From Micavibrio sp. TMED2 (GTDB taxonomy: Bacteria; Pseudomonadota; Alphaproteobacteria; TMED2): a stretch of 64,000 nt of DNA. Below the pieces are notes generated by a model that had not been told where the DNA came from, searched no databases, and saw only the letters and a list, made by a program, of their open reading frames with translations. Positions within the stretch are counted from its first letter, which is position 1, and every line of letters starts with the position of its first letter. The DNA is taken from contig NHBH01000005.1 in assembly GCA_002168225.1 (NCBI GenBank), forward strand, positions 32,787 to 96,786, written 5' to 3'. A program made the position numbers and the translations under genes. Shown here piece after piece: positions 42,505 through 52,470 of the stretch.

Positions 42505-45500
42505 TTACGCAAACACCACGTCGTCGAGGGTGGTGACGCCGATGATCAGCAGGGTGCTGCCGTCTTCCGCGGTGAGTTGCAGGCCAGTTTCGGTGAGGGT
42601 TGCGGTGCTGTCGGCGGTGAAGATGTCACCAGCGATAACATCGCCCTCGGTGGCATCGTAATCGGCGATCACGTCACTGCCGCTCGGGCCGCTGATCATC
42701 GCGTGGAAGCTGAAGCTGTCAGCACCATCGCCGCCATAGAGCGTGTCATTACCGGTATTGCCGACGAGGTCGTCATTGCCGGTATTGCCATAGAGCACAT
42801 CATCGCCCTGACCACCGAACAGCGTATCCTCGTCCCGACCGCCATAGAGGCTGTCATTGCCCTCATTACCGAACAGCACGTCATTCTCGGTATTGCCATA
42901 GAGCACATCGGCATCACGGTTGCCGAAGGCTACATCGCCACCGGCCTCGCCATAGACAACGTCCTCACCCTGACCGCCAAAGCCCCAATCCCCGGCATCG
43001 CCGCCGGTGACAAGGTCATCGCCCTGGTTACCATAGAGAACGTCATAGCCCCCGGTGCTGCTGACGGTATCATTGCCCGCACCACCGAACAGCGTGTCCT
43101 CGCCCACGCCGAGCGTGATAAACTGCGAAGCATCGTCGCCTGTAACGTAGTTGTCTCCGGCCCCGCCGGTCACCGTGGCATTGCCCATGATCGAGGCAAA
43201 CTCGATATTGTCGAGGTGCACGGTGGAGCCTGATGGCAGGCTGCGCAGATCAATGACAAACGCTTCCGCCTGGGTTGATCCATCGCTGCTGGGCGTACCG
43301 GTAATGACAATCGGATCTAACAGTGACGTTTGGGTGGTGGTCGGCACGATGGTTCGCACATCCAGCGTGGTCGTCGTCACCAGAGTGTTCAGGAAGTTTT
43401 GCGCGCCGGTAATCAGCCCCGGCTCGCCACCGGTATCACGGGTATCGATCGCGTTAACCAGCGTTGTCAGCGCATCCTGCCCGGACTGTGCCGTGGTTGG
43501 CCCGGTCGAGGTCAGCGATACCTGACCCGGCAGGGTTGCCGTCACCAGATTGCCGTTGTTGTTGGTGTTCTGCACGATAGCAGCGGAACCGCTCGTGCTG
43601 CCAACATTGGTAATCCGCGTGGTTTGGATTTCGGCACCGGTTGACGGATCGGTTGTCGGCGGCTCATTGACCACAAGGAATGGCGGATTGGAGCCACCAC
43701 TGCTCGGTGTTGCGACATTGACCGTGAAGCCTGCCGCCTCGGAAACAGCGTTGTCCTGATCCTCAATGGTCAGATCAAATGTATGCGCGCCGTTCGTGTC
43801 GCTGGCATAGGTCAGCGCATTGATGAATGCCGCAACATTGGCAAATGTCGCATCCCCGTCGCCGAACAGATCAATGACAAGGTCATTGCTGCCCTGACCA
43901 TCCTCGGTTGCCGAAACGGTACCGATATCGGTGCCGCTGACACTGATCGTTTCAGAAGCGGCAATCACTGCATCGCCACCGGCTGTTACCTCGGTCCCGC
44001 CAAGAGCGAAATTGCCTTCGAGCAGGCTGGTACGGCTGATGGTCAGCGTACCCTGATTGAGGTCAGCATTATCACCATCGGTAATCGCCACAGCAGTCCC
44101 CGTATCGATGGCGATTGCCGTACCCGGTGTCGTGCTGGCGCTGTCACCATTCAGATTGCTGATCGTTGGGCGGTCATAGACGGTTAGCGAAATGGTATCG
44201 CTGTCGCTGTTCGTGCCATCGGATGTCGCAACGGTAATCGTCTGGCTGCCAAAGCTGTCGACCGCCGGGGTGTACATAAGATTGCCGAGCGTCGCATTGA
44301 CATCGGCAATGGTACCGGCGATCTGGATCGAATTGGTGCTACCACCGGTGATCGTCGCCGCACCGCTGGCGGTAAAGGTACCGACACCGGCCCCAACCGA
44401 CACGGTTGTCGTGACAGACGCGCTGTCACTGTCGGCAACAGAAATCCCGGTCAGCGCGAAGGCCGTACCATCGAAAAGGCTTGATCCGCCCGGTACCGTG
44501 TTGACCGGATTGGCCTGCACATTGAGCGTAACCGTCGAAGCAGCCGATGTAGCTGGCGATGCATCACTGTCCGTGATCGTCAGATCAAATGTGTGGTCAC
44601 CCGCCTCGGTGCTGGTGAATTGCAGCGCACGGATCAGGGACTGAACATTGGCAGGCGTTGCATCATCGGTATTAAAATCGATAACCAGATCATTGGCACC
44701 CTGCCCATCGGTGGCAACCGTGCCGATATCGGTACCGCCAACAGCAATCGTCTCACCACTGCCGATGGTTGCATCGCCACCGGAGGTTACACCGGCGATA
44801 AAGCTGAAATCACCGCTCAACAGCGAGGTCTTGTCGATGGTCAGGGAGCCGCCATTGAACTGCGCGGAATCCGCATCACTGACCGTCGCATCACCATCCA
44901 CGTCAAAGGCAATCGCCACATTATTGCCGCCGGAAATGCTGTCGCCATCGAGATTGCCGACAACCGGCGGGTTCGGCGTGACCGAGATGGTGAAGTTTGC
45001 CGTGTCATCCTGAACACCACCATTGGCCGTGCCATCCGCATCATTGAGCGTCATGGTAAAGGTGCGATCGCCCAGCACACTTGGTGCGCTGTATTGCAGA
45101 TTCTGGATCAGGGTTTCGACACGGGCATTGGTTGCATTGGCGCTGTTGAAATTGATGGTCAGATCGTTGCCACCCTGACCGTCATCGACGCCATCCACAG
45201 TACCGATGGTTGTGCCATCAACCTGAATGGTTTCACCGGCCGATATCGTGCCATCACCACCGGATCTTGCAGTCGTGCCATCAACAAACCAGTTGCCATT
45301 GGTAGTACCGGTATTCTGGGCAAGGGTCAGAAACCCGCCATTGTAATCGGCAGAGTCGATATTCGTAACGGTCGCATCGCCAAAGCCGCTGATGGCCACC
45401 GCACCGGAACCGGCAATAACATCGGAAGTATCACCATTCACATTGCCGATCACCGGCGCATCATTGACCCCGGTCAGGGATACTGTCGTTGTCAGGTTCG

Positions 45501-48500
45501 GTGCCGCGACATTGACGCCACCATTGGCCGTACCGCCATTATCGGTGATACCGGTGATGGTCACCACACGGTTGCCAGCCGTGGTCGGGTTATCCGACTC
45601 ATTCCGGTAGTTCATTGCATCGACCAGCGTCTGCATCTGATCATTGGTCAGAAGCCCGTCACTGAAGGAAACCGTTGCCGTGCTGCCGGCAACCGTCACG
45701 GTAACCCCCAGACCATTGTTGTCGGTCGTCACTGAATTGCCATTGGTCAGTGCGATGTCGGAACCATCAAAGGCAAGGATTTCATCCGCCCCGTCACTGA
45801 CATTGGTGACGGTCAGGCTCATACCGGTAAAGCGGTCGGCAGCCTCCACCGCGCTGGCGGTTACCCCACTGTACAGATCCGCACCGGCATTGCCCTCGAT
45901 ATAGGTCGGGTCCTGCCCGGTTGCGCTCAGGGTCGGCGCATCATTGACATTGGTGATGCTAACCGTTGCCTGATTACTGCCGCTGCTGTCGCTAATCCCG
46001 TCATTGAAGATATAATCAAGGGTAACCGATGCATCGGGATCGTTAGCGGTATTGGCGTAGGTAATCCGTTGCAGTACCTCATCAACCAGCGTCGAGGTTG
46101 CGGTAGTAGAAGCACCGGTGAAGTTGATGGTCAGCGTACCACCGCTATTGGTGAAGGAAGCAAAAGCCTGCCCGCCATCTTCCAGATCACTGCCATTGAC
46201 CATGAAACCCGCACCGTCGGTGTCAAAACCGAAGCTGTCACTGGCATCGGCGCCGCCATTGCGTGCAACGGTCAGGGATGCACCGGCGTAGTCCCCATTG
46301 CCACCATTAAGCGCATCCAACTCGGTATCGGAGATGGTGACATCGCTGTCGATCACCACCGCCGAGCCACCCTCGGTAAAGGATGGCGCGCCATCAAGAC
46401 CGGCAAAAACCGGCGCACTGTTACTGATAAATGTAATCAGGGTGTCGGATGCATTATCGCTGACGCTGTCGATCACCAGCCCGGCCAGTGATCCGCCAAG
46501 TGTGATTGCAACCTCGGGTGAGGCAAAAGTGCTGGCATTGGTATCGATTTCCAATGTCGCGCCATTAAGGCGAACATTTGAAATCGACAGACCATTAAGG
46601 CCTTCGAGCAGGATAGTATCCCCGCCCACAAGATCGCTGATCGTGTCGCCGTTAAGATCACTGACACTGCCGACAAACCGGTCAGCACCGGTGCCACCGG
46701 TCAGGGAGTCCGTCCCGGCACCAGCGGCGATCGTGTCGTCACCGGTCCCACCATCAATCGTGTCATCCCCGGCCGAACCGTTCAGCGTTTGTGCACCGGC
46801 GGAACCGGTAATGACAAAGGCATCAGTTCCGGCATCTGCAGCAACCAGCGTTTTGCCGGATGCGATACTGCCCGCCAGCGTGATGGTCTCTGAACCACCG
46901 GAGGCCGTGGACAGGGTCTCGATTGCCGCAAGATTGCTGCCGGTGAGCGTACCGGTCGCCGTAAGGGTGATGGTCTCGGAACCAGCCGCGGTAATCGTAC
47001 CGGAGAGGGCATTGAGCTGATCAACCGTCATGGTAACAGAGGCACCACTGGCCAGCGTCAGGTTGCTGACATTGTTGATCGTACCGCCGCTGATATTTGC
47101 ACCATTGATAAGCGAGAGAGTATCGCCCGTGGTGCCTTCACCGGTAATCGTGCCGGTATAGGTCAGCGAGCCGAGGTCGAAGGTAACCGCATCACTACCA
47201 GAAGTTGCCGTGACACTGGTTCCCGCATCGGCAACCCTCACGGATCGGGTATTGGTTGAATCATCATCGACGTTGAAGGTCTCGACATTTGCCAGCGTCG
47301 TGAAATTACCATCGCCGACAACGGTAACGCTCTCACTGCCAGCCGCCGTAATCGTACCGGTGAATGCCCCCACCTGACTGACGTTCATCGTAAAGCTGCC
47401 ACCACTGGCCAGCGTCAGGTTCTCGATATTGTTGAGGGTAGCCGAAGCGATGCTGGCACCGTTGCCCAGCGATACCGTGTCGTTGGTCGTCCCCTCACCG
47501 GTCAGTGTACCGGTATAGGTCAACGAGCCGAGATTGAAGGTAACCGCATCGGTAACAGACGTTGCCGTAACGTCAGTGTTGGCAGAGGCAACGGTGACTG
47601 TTCTGGCATTTGTAGCGTCATCATTGACGATAAAGGTTTCAACATTCGCAAGGGTCGTGAAATCGCCATCGCCATTGACCGTAACCGTTTCTGAACCGGC
47701 AGCCGTGATGGTGCCGCTGAATTGCGCAAGCTGGAATGCGCCTACAGTCACGGAGGCACCGCTGGCCAGTGTCAGGTTCTCGAAACTGCTGACACTCGCG
47801 CCGGAAATATTGGCACCGCTGGACATTTCCAGCGTATCGGTACCACCGGCAGCATTCAGCGTACCGGTCGCCGTCAGCGAGCCGATATTGACCGTATCAT
47901 TACCGGAACTGCCGGTAACATTCTGAGCCGCAGCACCGAGTGTAAAGCTGTTGGCAGCCCCCAGAACATAGGTCTCGATTGCCGCTGAACCGCTCAGACC
48001 GTCGGTTGCGGCTGAAATGGTAATCTGGTTGGTACCAGTGCCATTGATGGTTGAAAACGCATCATGCTGCGCTTCGGTCATGGTAACCGAAGCACCACTG
48101 GAAACGGTCAGCGTCTCGATACCGGAAACAAGGGCATCGGCAATACTTCCACCATTGCCAATAATCAGCGTATCGGTACCGCCAGCACCATTCAGCGTAC
48201 CGGACGCGGTCAAACCGCCTACCGAGATCGTATCATTGCCGGAACTGCCGGTAACATTCTGAGCCGCAGCACCGAGTGTAAAGCTGTTGGCTGCACCCAG
48301 AACATAGGTCTCGATATCAGCATCACCGGTAAGACCGTCGGTCGCGGCTGAAATGGTGATCTGTTCGGTCCCGGCACCACTGATGGTCGAGAAGGCATCA
48401 TGCTGCGCTTCGGTCATGGTAACGGAGGCACCGCTGGCCAGTGTCAGGCTCTCGAAGCCCGAGACGCTGACGCCGCTGATATTGGCGGTGTCGGGCAGCT

Positions 48501-49596
48501 CCAGCGTATCGGTACCGCCGCCGCCATCGATGGTCGATCCGGCGATATGGGCAGCATCGGCAATGGTCAGGGTCTCATCGCCCGTGCCAAAGGTAATACC
48601 CGGCGTCAGATTGGTGCCATCGGTGGTATCGAAGGCAGCGGCAAATGAAGTCGCAGCGGTAACGTCGGTGATATTGACCGTGGTCTGGTTGGTGCCGGTT
48701 GAATTGGTGGTGCCATCATTGAAGGTCCAGTCGAGCGTTACCGATGCCGGCGGGCTGCTGTTGCTGTTGCTATAGGCAATGGACCGCAATATCTGATCGG
48801 CGAGGGCTGACGTGACCGTGCTGTTGAAGGTCAGGACCAGCGTACCGCCGCTGTTGGTTGTGACCGTACCGACAGTGCTCGAGTTATATTGAAACGTATT
48901 GCCCTGAATCAGCGCACCAAGCTGACCAAAACCGCCGAACTCATCATCGGCATTGGCACCGCCATTACGCGCGATGGTAATCGAGGCACCATTGTAATCA
49001 CCATTACCGGCATTGAGTGCATCCAGCTCGACATCGGCAATCAGAACATTGTGATCCAGGCGGGTGACGCCACTCGCCTCAACATGGGTCTCGCCACCAT
49101 CAAGGTTGGAGAAGACGGGGGCGGTATTGGTCGGCGCAGGTGTGAACTCGATATCGTCAATACCCGGTAACCACTCACCGGAGAAGGAGTAGGTAATGGT
49201 AAAACTGTTGACCGAATCCCAACCGGCAAACGATGACACATCCAAGGATGTCAAAAATGTGTTTTCACCAACATTGGTACCGGTATCAATGAAGGACTGA
49301 GCATCGGCATTGCTGTCTGGCGTGATAACAATATTGCTGCTGTTATTCTGATCTTGCCCAACAAAAATCGAGAGGCTGCTGATGTCGACCGGGGCATCAA
49401 AGGACACTGTCATAACGGCATCGGCAACACCCAACGCACTGTCCATCGTGATAATGCCATCATCAACGCCAAAATACTGAACATCGCCAAGCGACTGGGT
49501 GACGGTAGCCGTGATCCCGGAAACGATTTGGGAAATGGACGCTGCAGAAGTGGTATTGTTAGAAATATTGCCGCTGACGAAATCAAAAGTGGCCAT
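42505..49596 (-). CDS. Giant RTX repeat protein (2363 residues)
   Basis: A very large, acidic, Thr/Ser/Gly/Asp-rich secreted protein. Residues about 155-320 and 1110-1230 are cadherin-like modules (TAPVF, DVELDALNAGNGDYNGASI). Between about 380 and 1000 come 112-residue modules, then 130-residue modules (LASGASVTM, TITAAGSETVTV). Another set of modules follows (DGDATVSDADSAQFNGGSL). RTX repeats (YGNTGNDDLVGNTGNDTLYGG, as two shorter runs) and a DYDATEGDVIAG end close the chain. Such proteins are usually surface adhesins exported by type I systems with calcium-dependent folding. No transport genes are within the window. Confidence 0.9.
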   Translation of the reverse strand: MATFDFVSGNISNNTTSAASISQIVSGITATVTQSLGDVQYFGVDDGIITMDSALGVADAVMTVSFDAPVDISSLSIFVGQDQNNSSNIVITPDSNADAQSFIDTGTNVGENTFLTSLDVSSFAGWDSVNSFTITYSFSGEWLPGIDDIEFTPAPTNTAPVFSNLDGGETHVEASGVTRLDHNVLIADVELDALNAGNGDYNGASITIARNGGANADDEFGGFGQLGALIQGNTFQYNSSTVGTVTTNSGGTLVLTFNSTVTSALADQILRSIAYSNSNSSPPASVTLDWTFNDGTTNSTGTNQTTVNITDVTAATSFAAAFDTTDGTNLTPGITFGTGDETLTIADAAHIAGSTIDGGGGTDTLELPDTANISGVSVSGFESLTLASGASVTMTEAQHDAFSTISGAGTEQITISAATDGLTGDADIETYVLGAANSFTLGAAAQNVTGSSGNDTISVGGLTASGTLNGAGGTDTLIIGNGGSIADALVSGIETLTVSSGASVTMTEAQHDAFSTINGTGTNQITISAATDGLSGSAAIETYVLGAANSFTLGAAAQNVTGSSGNDTVNIGSLTATGTLNAAGGTDTLEMSSGANISGASVSSFENLTLASGASVTVGAFQLAQFSGTITAAGSETVTVNGDGDFTTLANVETFIVNDDATNARTVTVASANTDVTATSVTDAVTFNLGSLTYTGTLTGEGTTNDTVSLGNGASIASATLNNIENLTLASGGSFTMNVSQVGAFTGTITAAGSESVTVVGDGNFTTLANVETFNVDDDSTNTRSVRVADAGTSVTATSGSDAVTFDLGSLTYTGTITGEGTTGDTLSLINGANISGGTINNVSNLTLASGASVTMTVDQLNALSGTITAAGSETITLTATGTLTGSNLAAIETLSTASGGSETITLAGSIASGKTLVAADAGTDAFVITGSAGAQTLNGSAGDDTIDGGTGDDTIAAGAGTDSLTGGTGADRFVGSVSDLNGDTISDLVGGDTILLEGLNGLSISNVRLNGATLEIDTNASTFASPEVAITLGGSLAGLVIDSVSDNASDTLITFISNSAPVFAGLDGAPSFTEGGSAVVIDSDVTISDTELDALNGGNGDYAGASLTVARNGGADASDSFGFDTDGAGFMVNGSDLEDGGQAFASFTNSGGTLTINFTGASTTATSTLVDEVLQRITYANTANDPDASVTLDYIFNDGISDSSGSNQATVSITNVNDAPTLSATGQDPTYIEGNAGADLYSGVTASAVEAADRFTGMSLTVTNVSDGADEILAFDGSDIALTNGNSVTTDNNGLGVTVTVAGSTATVSFSDGLLTNDQMQTLVDAMNYRNESDNPTTAGNRVVTITGITDNGGTANGGVNVAAPNLTTTVSLTGVNDAPVIGNVNGDTSDVIAGSGAVAISGFGDATVTNIDSADYNGGFLTLAQNTGTTNGNWFVDGTTARSGGDGTISAGETIQVDGTTIGTVDGVDDGQGGNDLTINFNSANATNARVETLIQNLQYSAPSVLGDRTFTMTLNDADGTANGGVQDDTANFTISVTPNPPVVGNLDGDSISGGNNVAIAFDVDGDATVSDADSAQFNGGSLTIDKTSLLSGDFSFIAGVTSGGDATIGSGETIAVGGTDIGTVATDGQGANDLVIDFNTDDATPANVQSLIRALQFTSTEAGDHTFDLTITDSDASPATSAASTVTLNVQANPVNTVPGGSSLFDGTAFALTGISVADSDSASVTTTVSVGAGVGTFTASGAATITGGSTNSIQIAGTIADVNATLGNLMYTPAVDSFGSQTITVATSDGTNSDSDTISLTVYDRPTISNLNGDSASTTPGTAIAIDTGTAVAITDGDNADLNQGTLTISRTSLLEGNFALGGTEVTAGGDAVIAASETISVSGTDIGTVSATEDGQGSNDLVIDLFGDGDATFANVAAFINALTYASDTNGAHTFDLTIEDQDNAVSEAAGFTVNVATPSSGGSNPPFLVVNEPPTTDPSTGAEIQTTRITNVGSTSGSAAIVQNTNNNGNLVTATLPGQVSLTSTGPTTAQSGQDALTTLVNAIDTRDTGGEPGLITGAQNFLNTLVTTTTLDVRTIVPTTTQTSLLDPIVITGTPSSDGSTQAEAFVIDLRSLPSGSTVHLDNIEFASIMGNATVTGGAGDNYVTGDDASQFITLGVGEDTLFGGAGNDTVSSTGGYDVLYGNQGDDLVTGGDAGDWGFGGQGEDVVYGEAGGDVAFGNRDADVLYGNTENDVLFGNEGNDSLYGGRDEDTLFGGQGDDVLYGNTGNDDLVGNTGNDTLYGGDGADSFSFHAMISGPSGSDVIADYDATEGDVIAGDIFTADSTATLTETGLQLTAEDGSTLLIIGVTTLDDVVFA
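47893..47979. repeat. Internal 87-bp repeat of the giant RTX gene, copy 1
   Basis: The 87 bases here and at 48229-48315 differ at about three positions, offset by 336 bases (112 codons). This shows a recent duplication or gene-conversion event between adjacent repeat modules. Confidence 0.75.
48229..48315. repeat. Internal 87-bp repeat of the giant RTX gene, copy 2
   Basis: Second copy of the near-identical 87 bases, 336 bases from the first. The DNA similarity drops outside this core, which points to local conversion. Confidence 0.75.
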
Positions 49597-49651
49597 TGTT
49601 TTTTACTGTCCTTGATTTATGGCGCCATGCGCCATGATCGGGTTATCTCGT

Positions 49652-50578
49652 TCAAGCCTGATGGTGACGTATATGCCAGTTGAGGCAATGGCTGCGTCGC
49701 CCGGTATCAATCGAAACCATAAAACTGTCGCCCGGCTTGACGGCAACCGGTGCAGCAATGGTGAAGACGGCAGAGGACCATGATGGCCGGTACTCACCGG
49801 GCCGGTTCTCGATGATCAGTGCATGGCCATCCTTGTCCGCGCCGACCGTGGCACGGAACCACAGGACAAACGAGCGCAAGATGCCCGCTGTCGTGATATC
49901 GATACGGGCATGCAGCGGATCGGCAGCAACCACTTCGGTATGACCAACCGCAATACGCTCATAAGCCATCGGCTCGGCCAACAGCTCGACACCGCCCTGC
50001 GCCGGTCGGAAGGACATATTGGCCTCACCCGGCAACTGGGCCAATGGCTCCAGAGCCAAATCACTGAGGCTTGGCGATGCAAGCCCGTTGGTCAGATCGC
50101 TGTATGATGACGGTGCGATCAGGCATTCGACCTCCCGCGGCAGTACCTGCCCGCCCGGACGGAGGTTCCGGCGGCAGAAACCACCGAGTATCTGCTGGAT
50201 ATGCTCATCGGAACCGGCGGTGCCGATCAGTTCCGAGACGACAATATCCGCCTGTTCCGGCAGGCTGATATTCTGGGCCTCACCGATGATCACCTGCACC
50301 CGGTCCGCCATCCCGTTTGCGGCAAACATCTGTTGCGCCAACTCTGCCGCCCCGGCCTGTTTCTCAATGGCATAAACGCGCTTCGCCCCGGCCTTGGCAG
50401 CAAACAGCGCCAGCACCCCGAGCCCGGTACCGACATCGGCAACGATGCTGTCCGGCGTCACACAGGCATCAAGCGCCTGCCGGAAGGCAGTCATACGCTG
50501 CTCATCCTGTAACATGCGGGCAAAGGCATCGGCATGTTTACGCGGCGTCCAGGCACTCATACTGGGATTGGGATACAT
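49652..50578 (-). CDS. Protein arginine methyltransferase-like protein
   Basis: A 308-residue class I methyltransferase. Motif I is VADVGTGLGVLALFAAKAG. VYAIEK ends strand 2, and VVSELIGTAGSDE is similar to the double-E loop of PRMTs, with the two Glu. The C-terminal half is beta-rich as in PRMTs. The N-terminus has the HADAFARMLQDEQRM helix like the PRMT Y-x-x-M-L-x-D pattern. It may methylate Arg or other acceptors; the substrate is not known. It lies between the giant RTX gene and a tail-collar gene. Confidence 0.7.
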   Translation of the reverse strand: MYPNPSMSAWTPRKHADAFARMLQDEQRMTAFRQALDACVTPDSIVADVGTGLGVLALFAAKAGAKRVYAIEKQAGAAELAQQMFAANGMADRVQVIIGEAQNISLPEQADIVVSELIGTAGSDEHIQQILGGFCRRNLRPGGQVLPREVECLIAPSSYSDLTNGLASPSLSDLALEPLAQLPGEANMSFRPAQGGVELLAEPMAYERIAVGHTEVVAADPLHARIDITTAGILRSFVLWFRATVGADKDGHALIIENRPGEYRPSWSSAVFTIAAPVAVKPGDSFMVSIDTGRRSHCLNWHIRHHQA

Positions 50579-50616
50579 AAGCGGTGCTTTGTTACTACCT
50601 GTCTCTCAATCATGCC

Positions 50617-51354
50617 CTAAGGTCGAGGCGGATAAATACCGTCGACACAGATGATATAGTCCAAACCAAGTGCCGGATTATCAATGTTAAGCGCCAGTCC
50701 GCCCCCTGTACTATCAATACCAATGTCAACATGGGCAGATGGCACATTCGCTGTACCGCTGACATCAATAATCTGTCCCGGCACAGTGACATCACCCGTT
50801 ACGGCAATTTCCTCCAACTGCACCCGATTGGGCGTACCGGATGTATCCGTATAGCCAAAATAGGGCGTAGTCGTGAAGGTATTCTGGCGGGTCACGGCAA
50901 TCAGGTCCCCATCATCCGGGTAATCCTTGGTGCCAAGACGCTGATTGACAGTTGGCCGGGCAGTCAGATTGGCGGGTGCTACTGTATCCTGAACAAGGCC
51001 GGAGGCATAGAAATAAGCAGATACTGCGCTGGATTGGCCCACAGCTTTATGGCTATGGGCGGGCATATTATCTATACCAATCGGAACTGATTGATTGCCC
51101 TTGATCATGCCACGAGGAAGCCCTTCCAAGGGCGGAGGCGGTGGCCCCATCTGCATGCTGCCGCACGGCACTCTGGCGCGAAGATCCGGAAGATTGAACG
51201 TTACCCGACCATCACCACCGAAAGCAGTACCAATAAGAGAGTAAAGCGCCGTGTACTCTGCCGTGCTCACAGGCTGACCATTGCAATACAAAAAATCCCT
51301 TGGCGCAAAATTGGCCGCCCAGATTTTTATTTCGGATAGTAGCGATTCACTCAA
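50617..51354 (-). CDS. Phage tail collar-domain protein
   Basis: A 245-residue protein. Choosing TTG at 51354 (GGGGGAGG upstream) gives MSESLLSEIKIWAANFAPRD, then FLYCNGQPV, which is the usual start of this family. NLPDLRARVPCGSMQMGP follows. The C-terminal part is unique. Members occur as phage tail parts and as free-standing bacterial surface or secreted proteins. No other phage genes are nearby, so this is probably the latter. The frame is open to 51453, but the extra residues lack family character. Confidence 0.75.
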   Translation of the reverse strand: MSESLLSEIKIWAANFAPRDFLYCNGQPVSTAEYTALYSLIGTAFGGDGRVTFNLPDLRARVPCGSMQMGPPPPPLEGLPRGMIKGNQSVPIGIDNMPAHSHKAVGQSSAVSAYFYASGLVQDTVAPANLTARPTVNQRLGTKDYPDDGDLIAVTRQNTFTTTPYFGYTDTSGTPNRVQLEEIAVTGDVTVPGQIIDVSGTANVPSAHVDIGIDSTGGGLALNIDNPALGLDYIICVDGIYPPRP

Positions 51355-51485
51355 AGCCAGCCTCCCCCACACAGAGCCTTTTTGTTTGCCGAGGAGCATA
51401 GCCGCAAAACCCTGAAGCCACAAGGACGGGCTGGCAATCTGCCAGCCCGCCAACGGCCTTTAAATACAAGAGCTTGCTAATAAAA

Positions 51486-52424
51486 TCACTTATCCGGCAG
51501 CGGGATGAATTCCTGATTATCATCGGGCGGGAGGGAGAAGCGGCCATGGGTCCAGTCGCCTTCCTTCCAAGCCTGTTTTGCGGCCTCGATCCGGTCCTTG
51601 CTTGAGGCGACGAAGTTCCACCAGATATAGCGCGGACCGGTCAGCGTTTCGCCACCGAGCAGCATGATCCGGCTCGCCTGTATCGCCTTGACCGTAATCT
51701 CGTCACCGGGGCGGAACACCATCATCTGTCCGGCCTCAAATGACTGCCCGGCCACCTCGATCTCGCCACTGACCACATAGATGCCGCGATCCTCATGCTC
51801 CTTCGGCAGCGGGAAGCGTGCGCCCGGCTCCAGCACCGCATCGATATAGAACATCTCGGAGAAGGTCTTGACCGGCGCCTGCTCACCATAGGCATTGCCG
51901 AGGATCAGCCGCATGTGGTTGCCGCCATCGGAGATCACCGGCAGCGCAGCCTTCTCCTGATGCTCAAAACCCGGATCGGTATCCTCATGGGCATCGGGCA
52001 GGGCAACCCAGGTCTGGATGCCGAACAGGCTGTTGCCGGCCATTTCGCGCGCCGCCGAACCCGACCGTTCCGAATGACTGATCCCGCGCCCGGCGATCAT
52101 CCAGTTGACCGCCCCCGGCGTAATCTCCATCGAGGTACCGAGGCTGTCCCGGTGGTGCATCGAGCCCTGATAGAGATAGCTGACCGTCGCCAGCCCGATA
52201 TGGGGATGCGGACGCACATCGATCCCGGCTCCGGTAATGAACTCGGCCGGGCCCATCTGGTCGAAAAAGATGAACGGGCCGACCATCTGGCGGCGTGCCG
52301 ATGGCAGGGCGCGACGCACCTCGAACCCGCCAATATCACGGGCACGCGGCACAATCACCGTCTCGATGGCATCAACATCGCCCACATCCGGGCATTGGGG
52401 ATCGAGATAGGGAGTCCAGCTCAT
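51486..52424 (-). CDS. Pirin family protein
   Basis: A 312-residue double cupin. The N-terminal domain has the metal-ligand segment HPHIGLATVSYLYQGSMHHRD, followed by VNWMIAGRGISHSERS. FFDQMGPAEF and IGGFEVRRALPSARR are also typical. Some pirins act as quercetinases, others as regulators; the role here is not clear. It sits between the tail-collar gene and the third RTX gene on the same strand. Confidence 0.9.
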   Translation of the reverse strand: MSWTPYLDPQCPDVGDVDAIETVIVPRARDIGGFEVRRALPSARRQMVGPFIFFDQMGPAEFITGAGIDVRPHPHIGLATVSYLYQGSMHHRDSLGTSMEITPGAVNWMIAGRGISHSERSGSAAREMAGNSLFGIQTWVALPDAHEDTDPGFEHQEKAALPVISDGGNHMRLILGNAYGEQAPVKTFSEMFYIDAVLEPGARFPLPKEHEDRGIYVVSGEIEVAGQSFEAGQMMVFRPGDEITVKAIQASRIMLLGGETLTGPRYIWWNFVASSKDRIEAAKQAWKEGDWTHGRFSLPPDDNQEFIPLPDK

Positions 52425-52470
52425 CGGTCATCGCCTTTGTTGTTATATCGCCAGCGAACCAATCGCCGGA

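Noticed and set aside
50617..51354. Prophage at the tail-collar gene
   Set aside because: No capsid, terminase, portal or lysis genes occur nearby; the collar domain also occurs in free-standing proteins.
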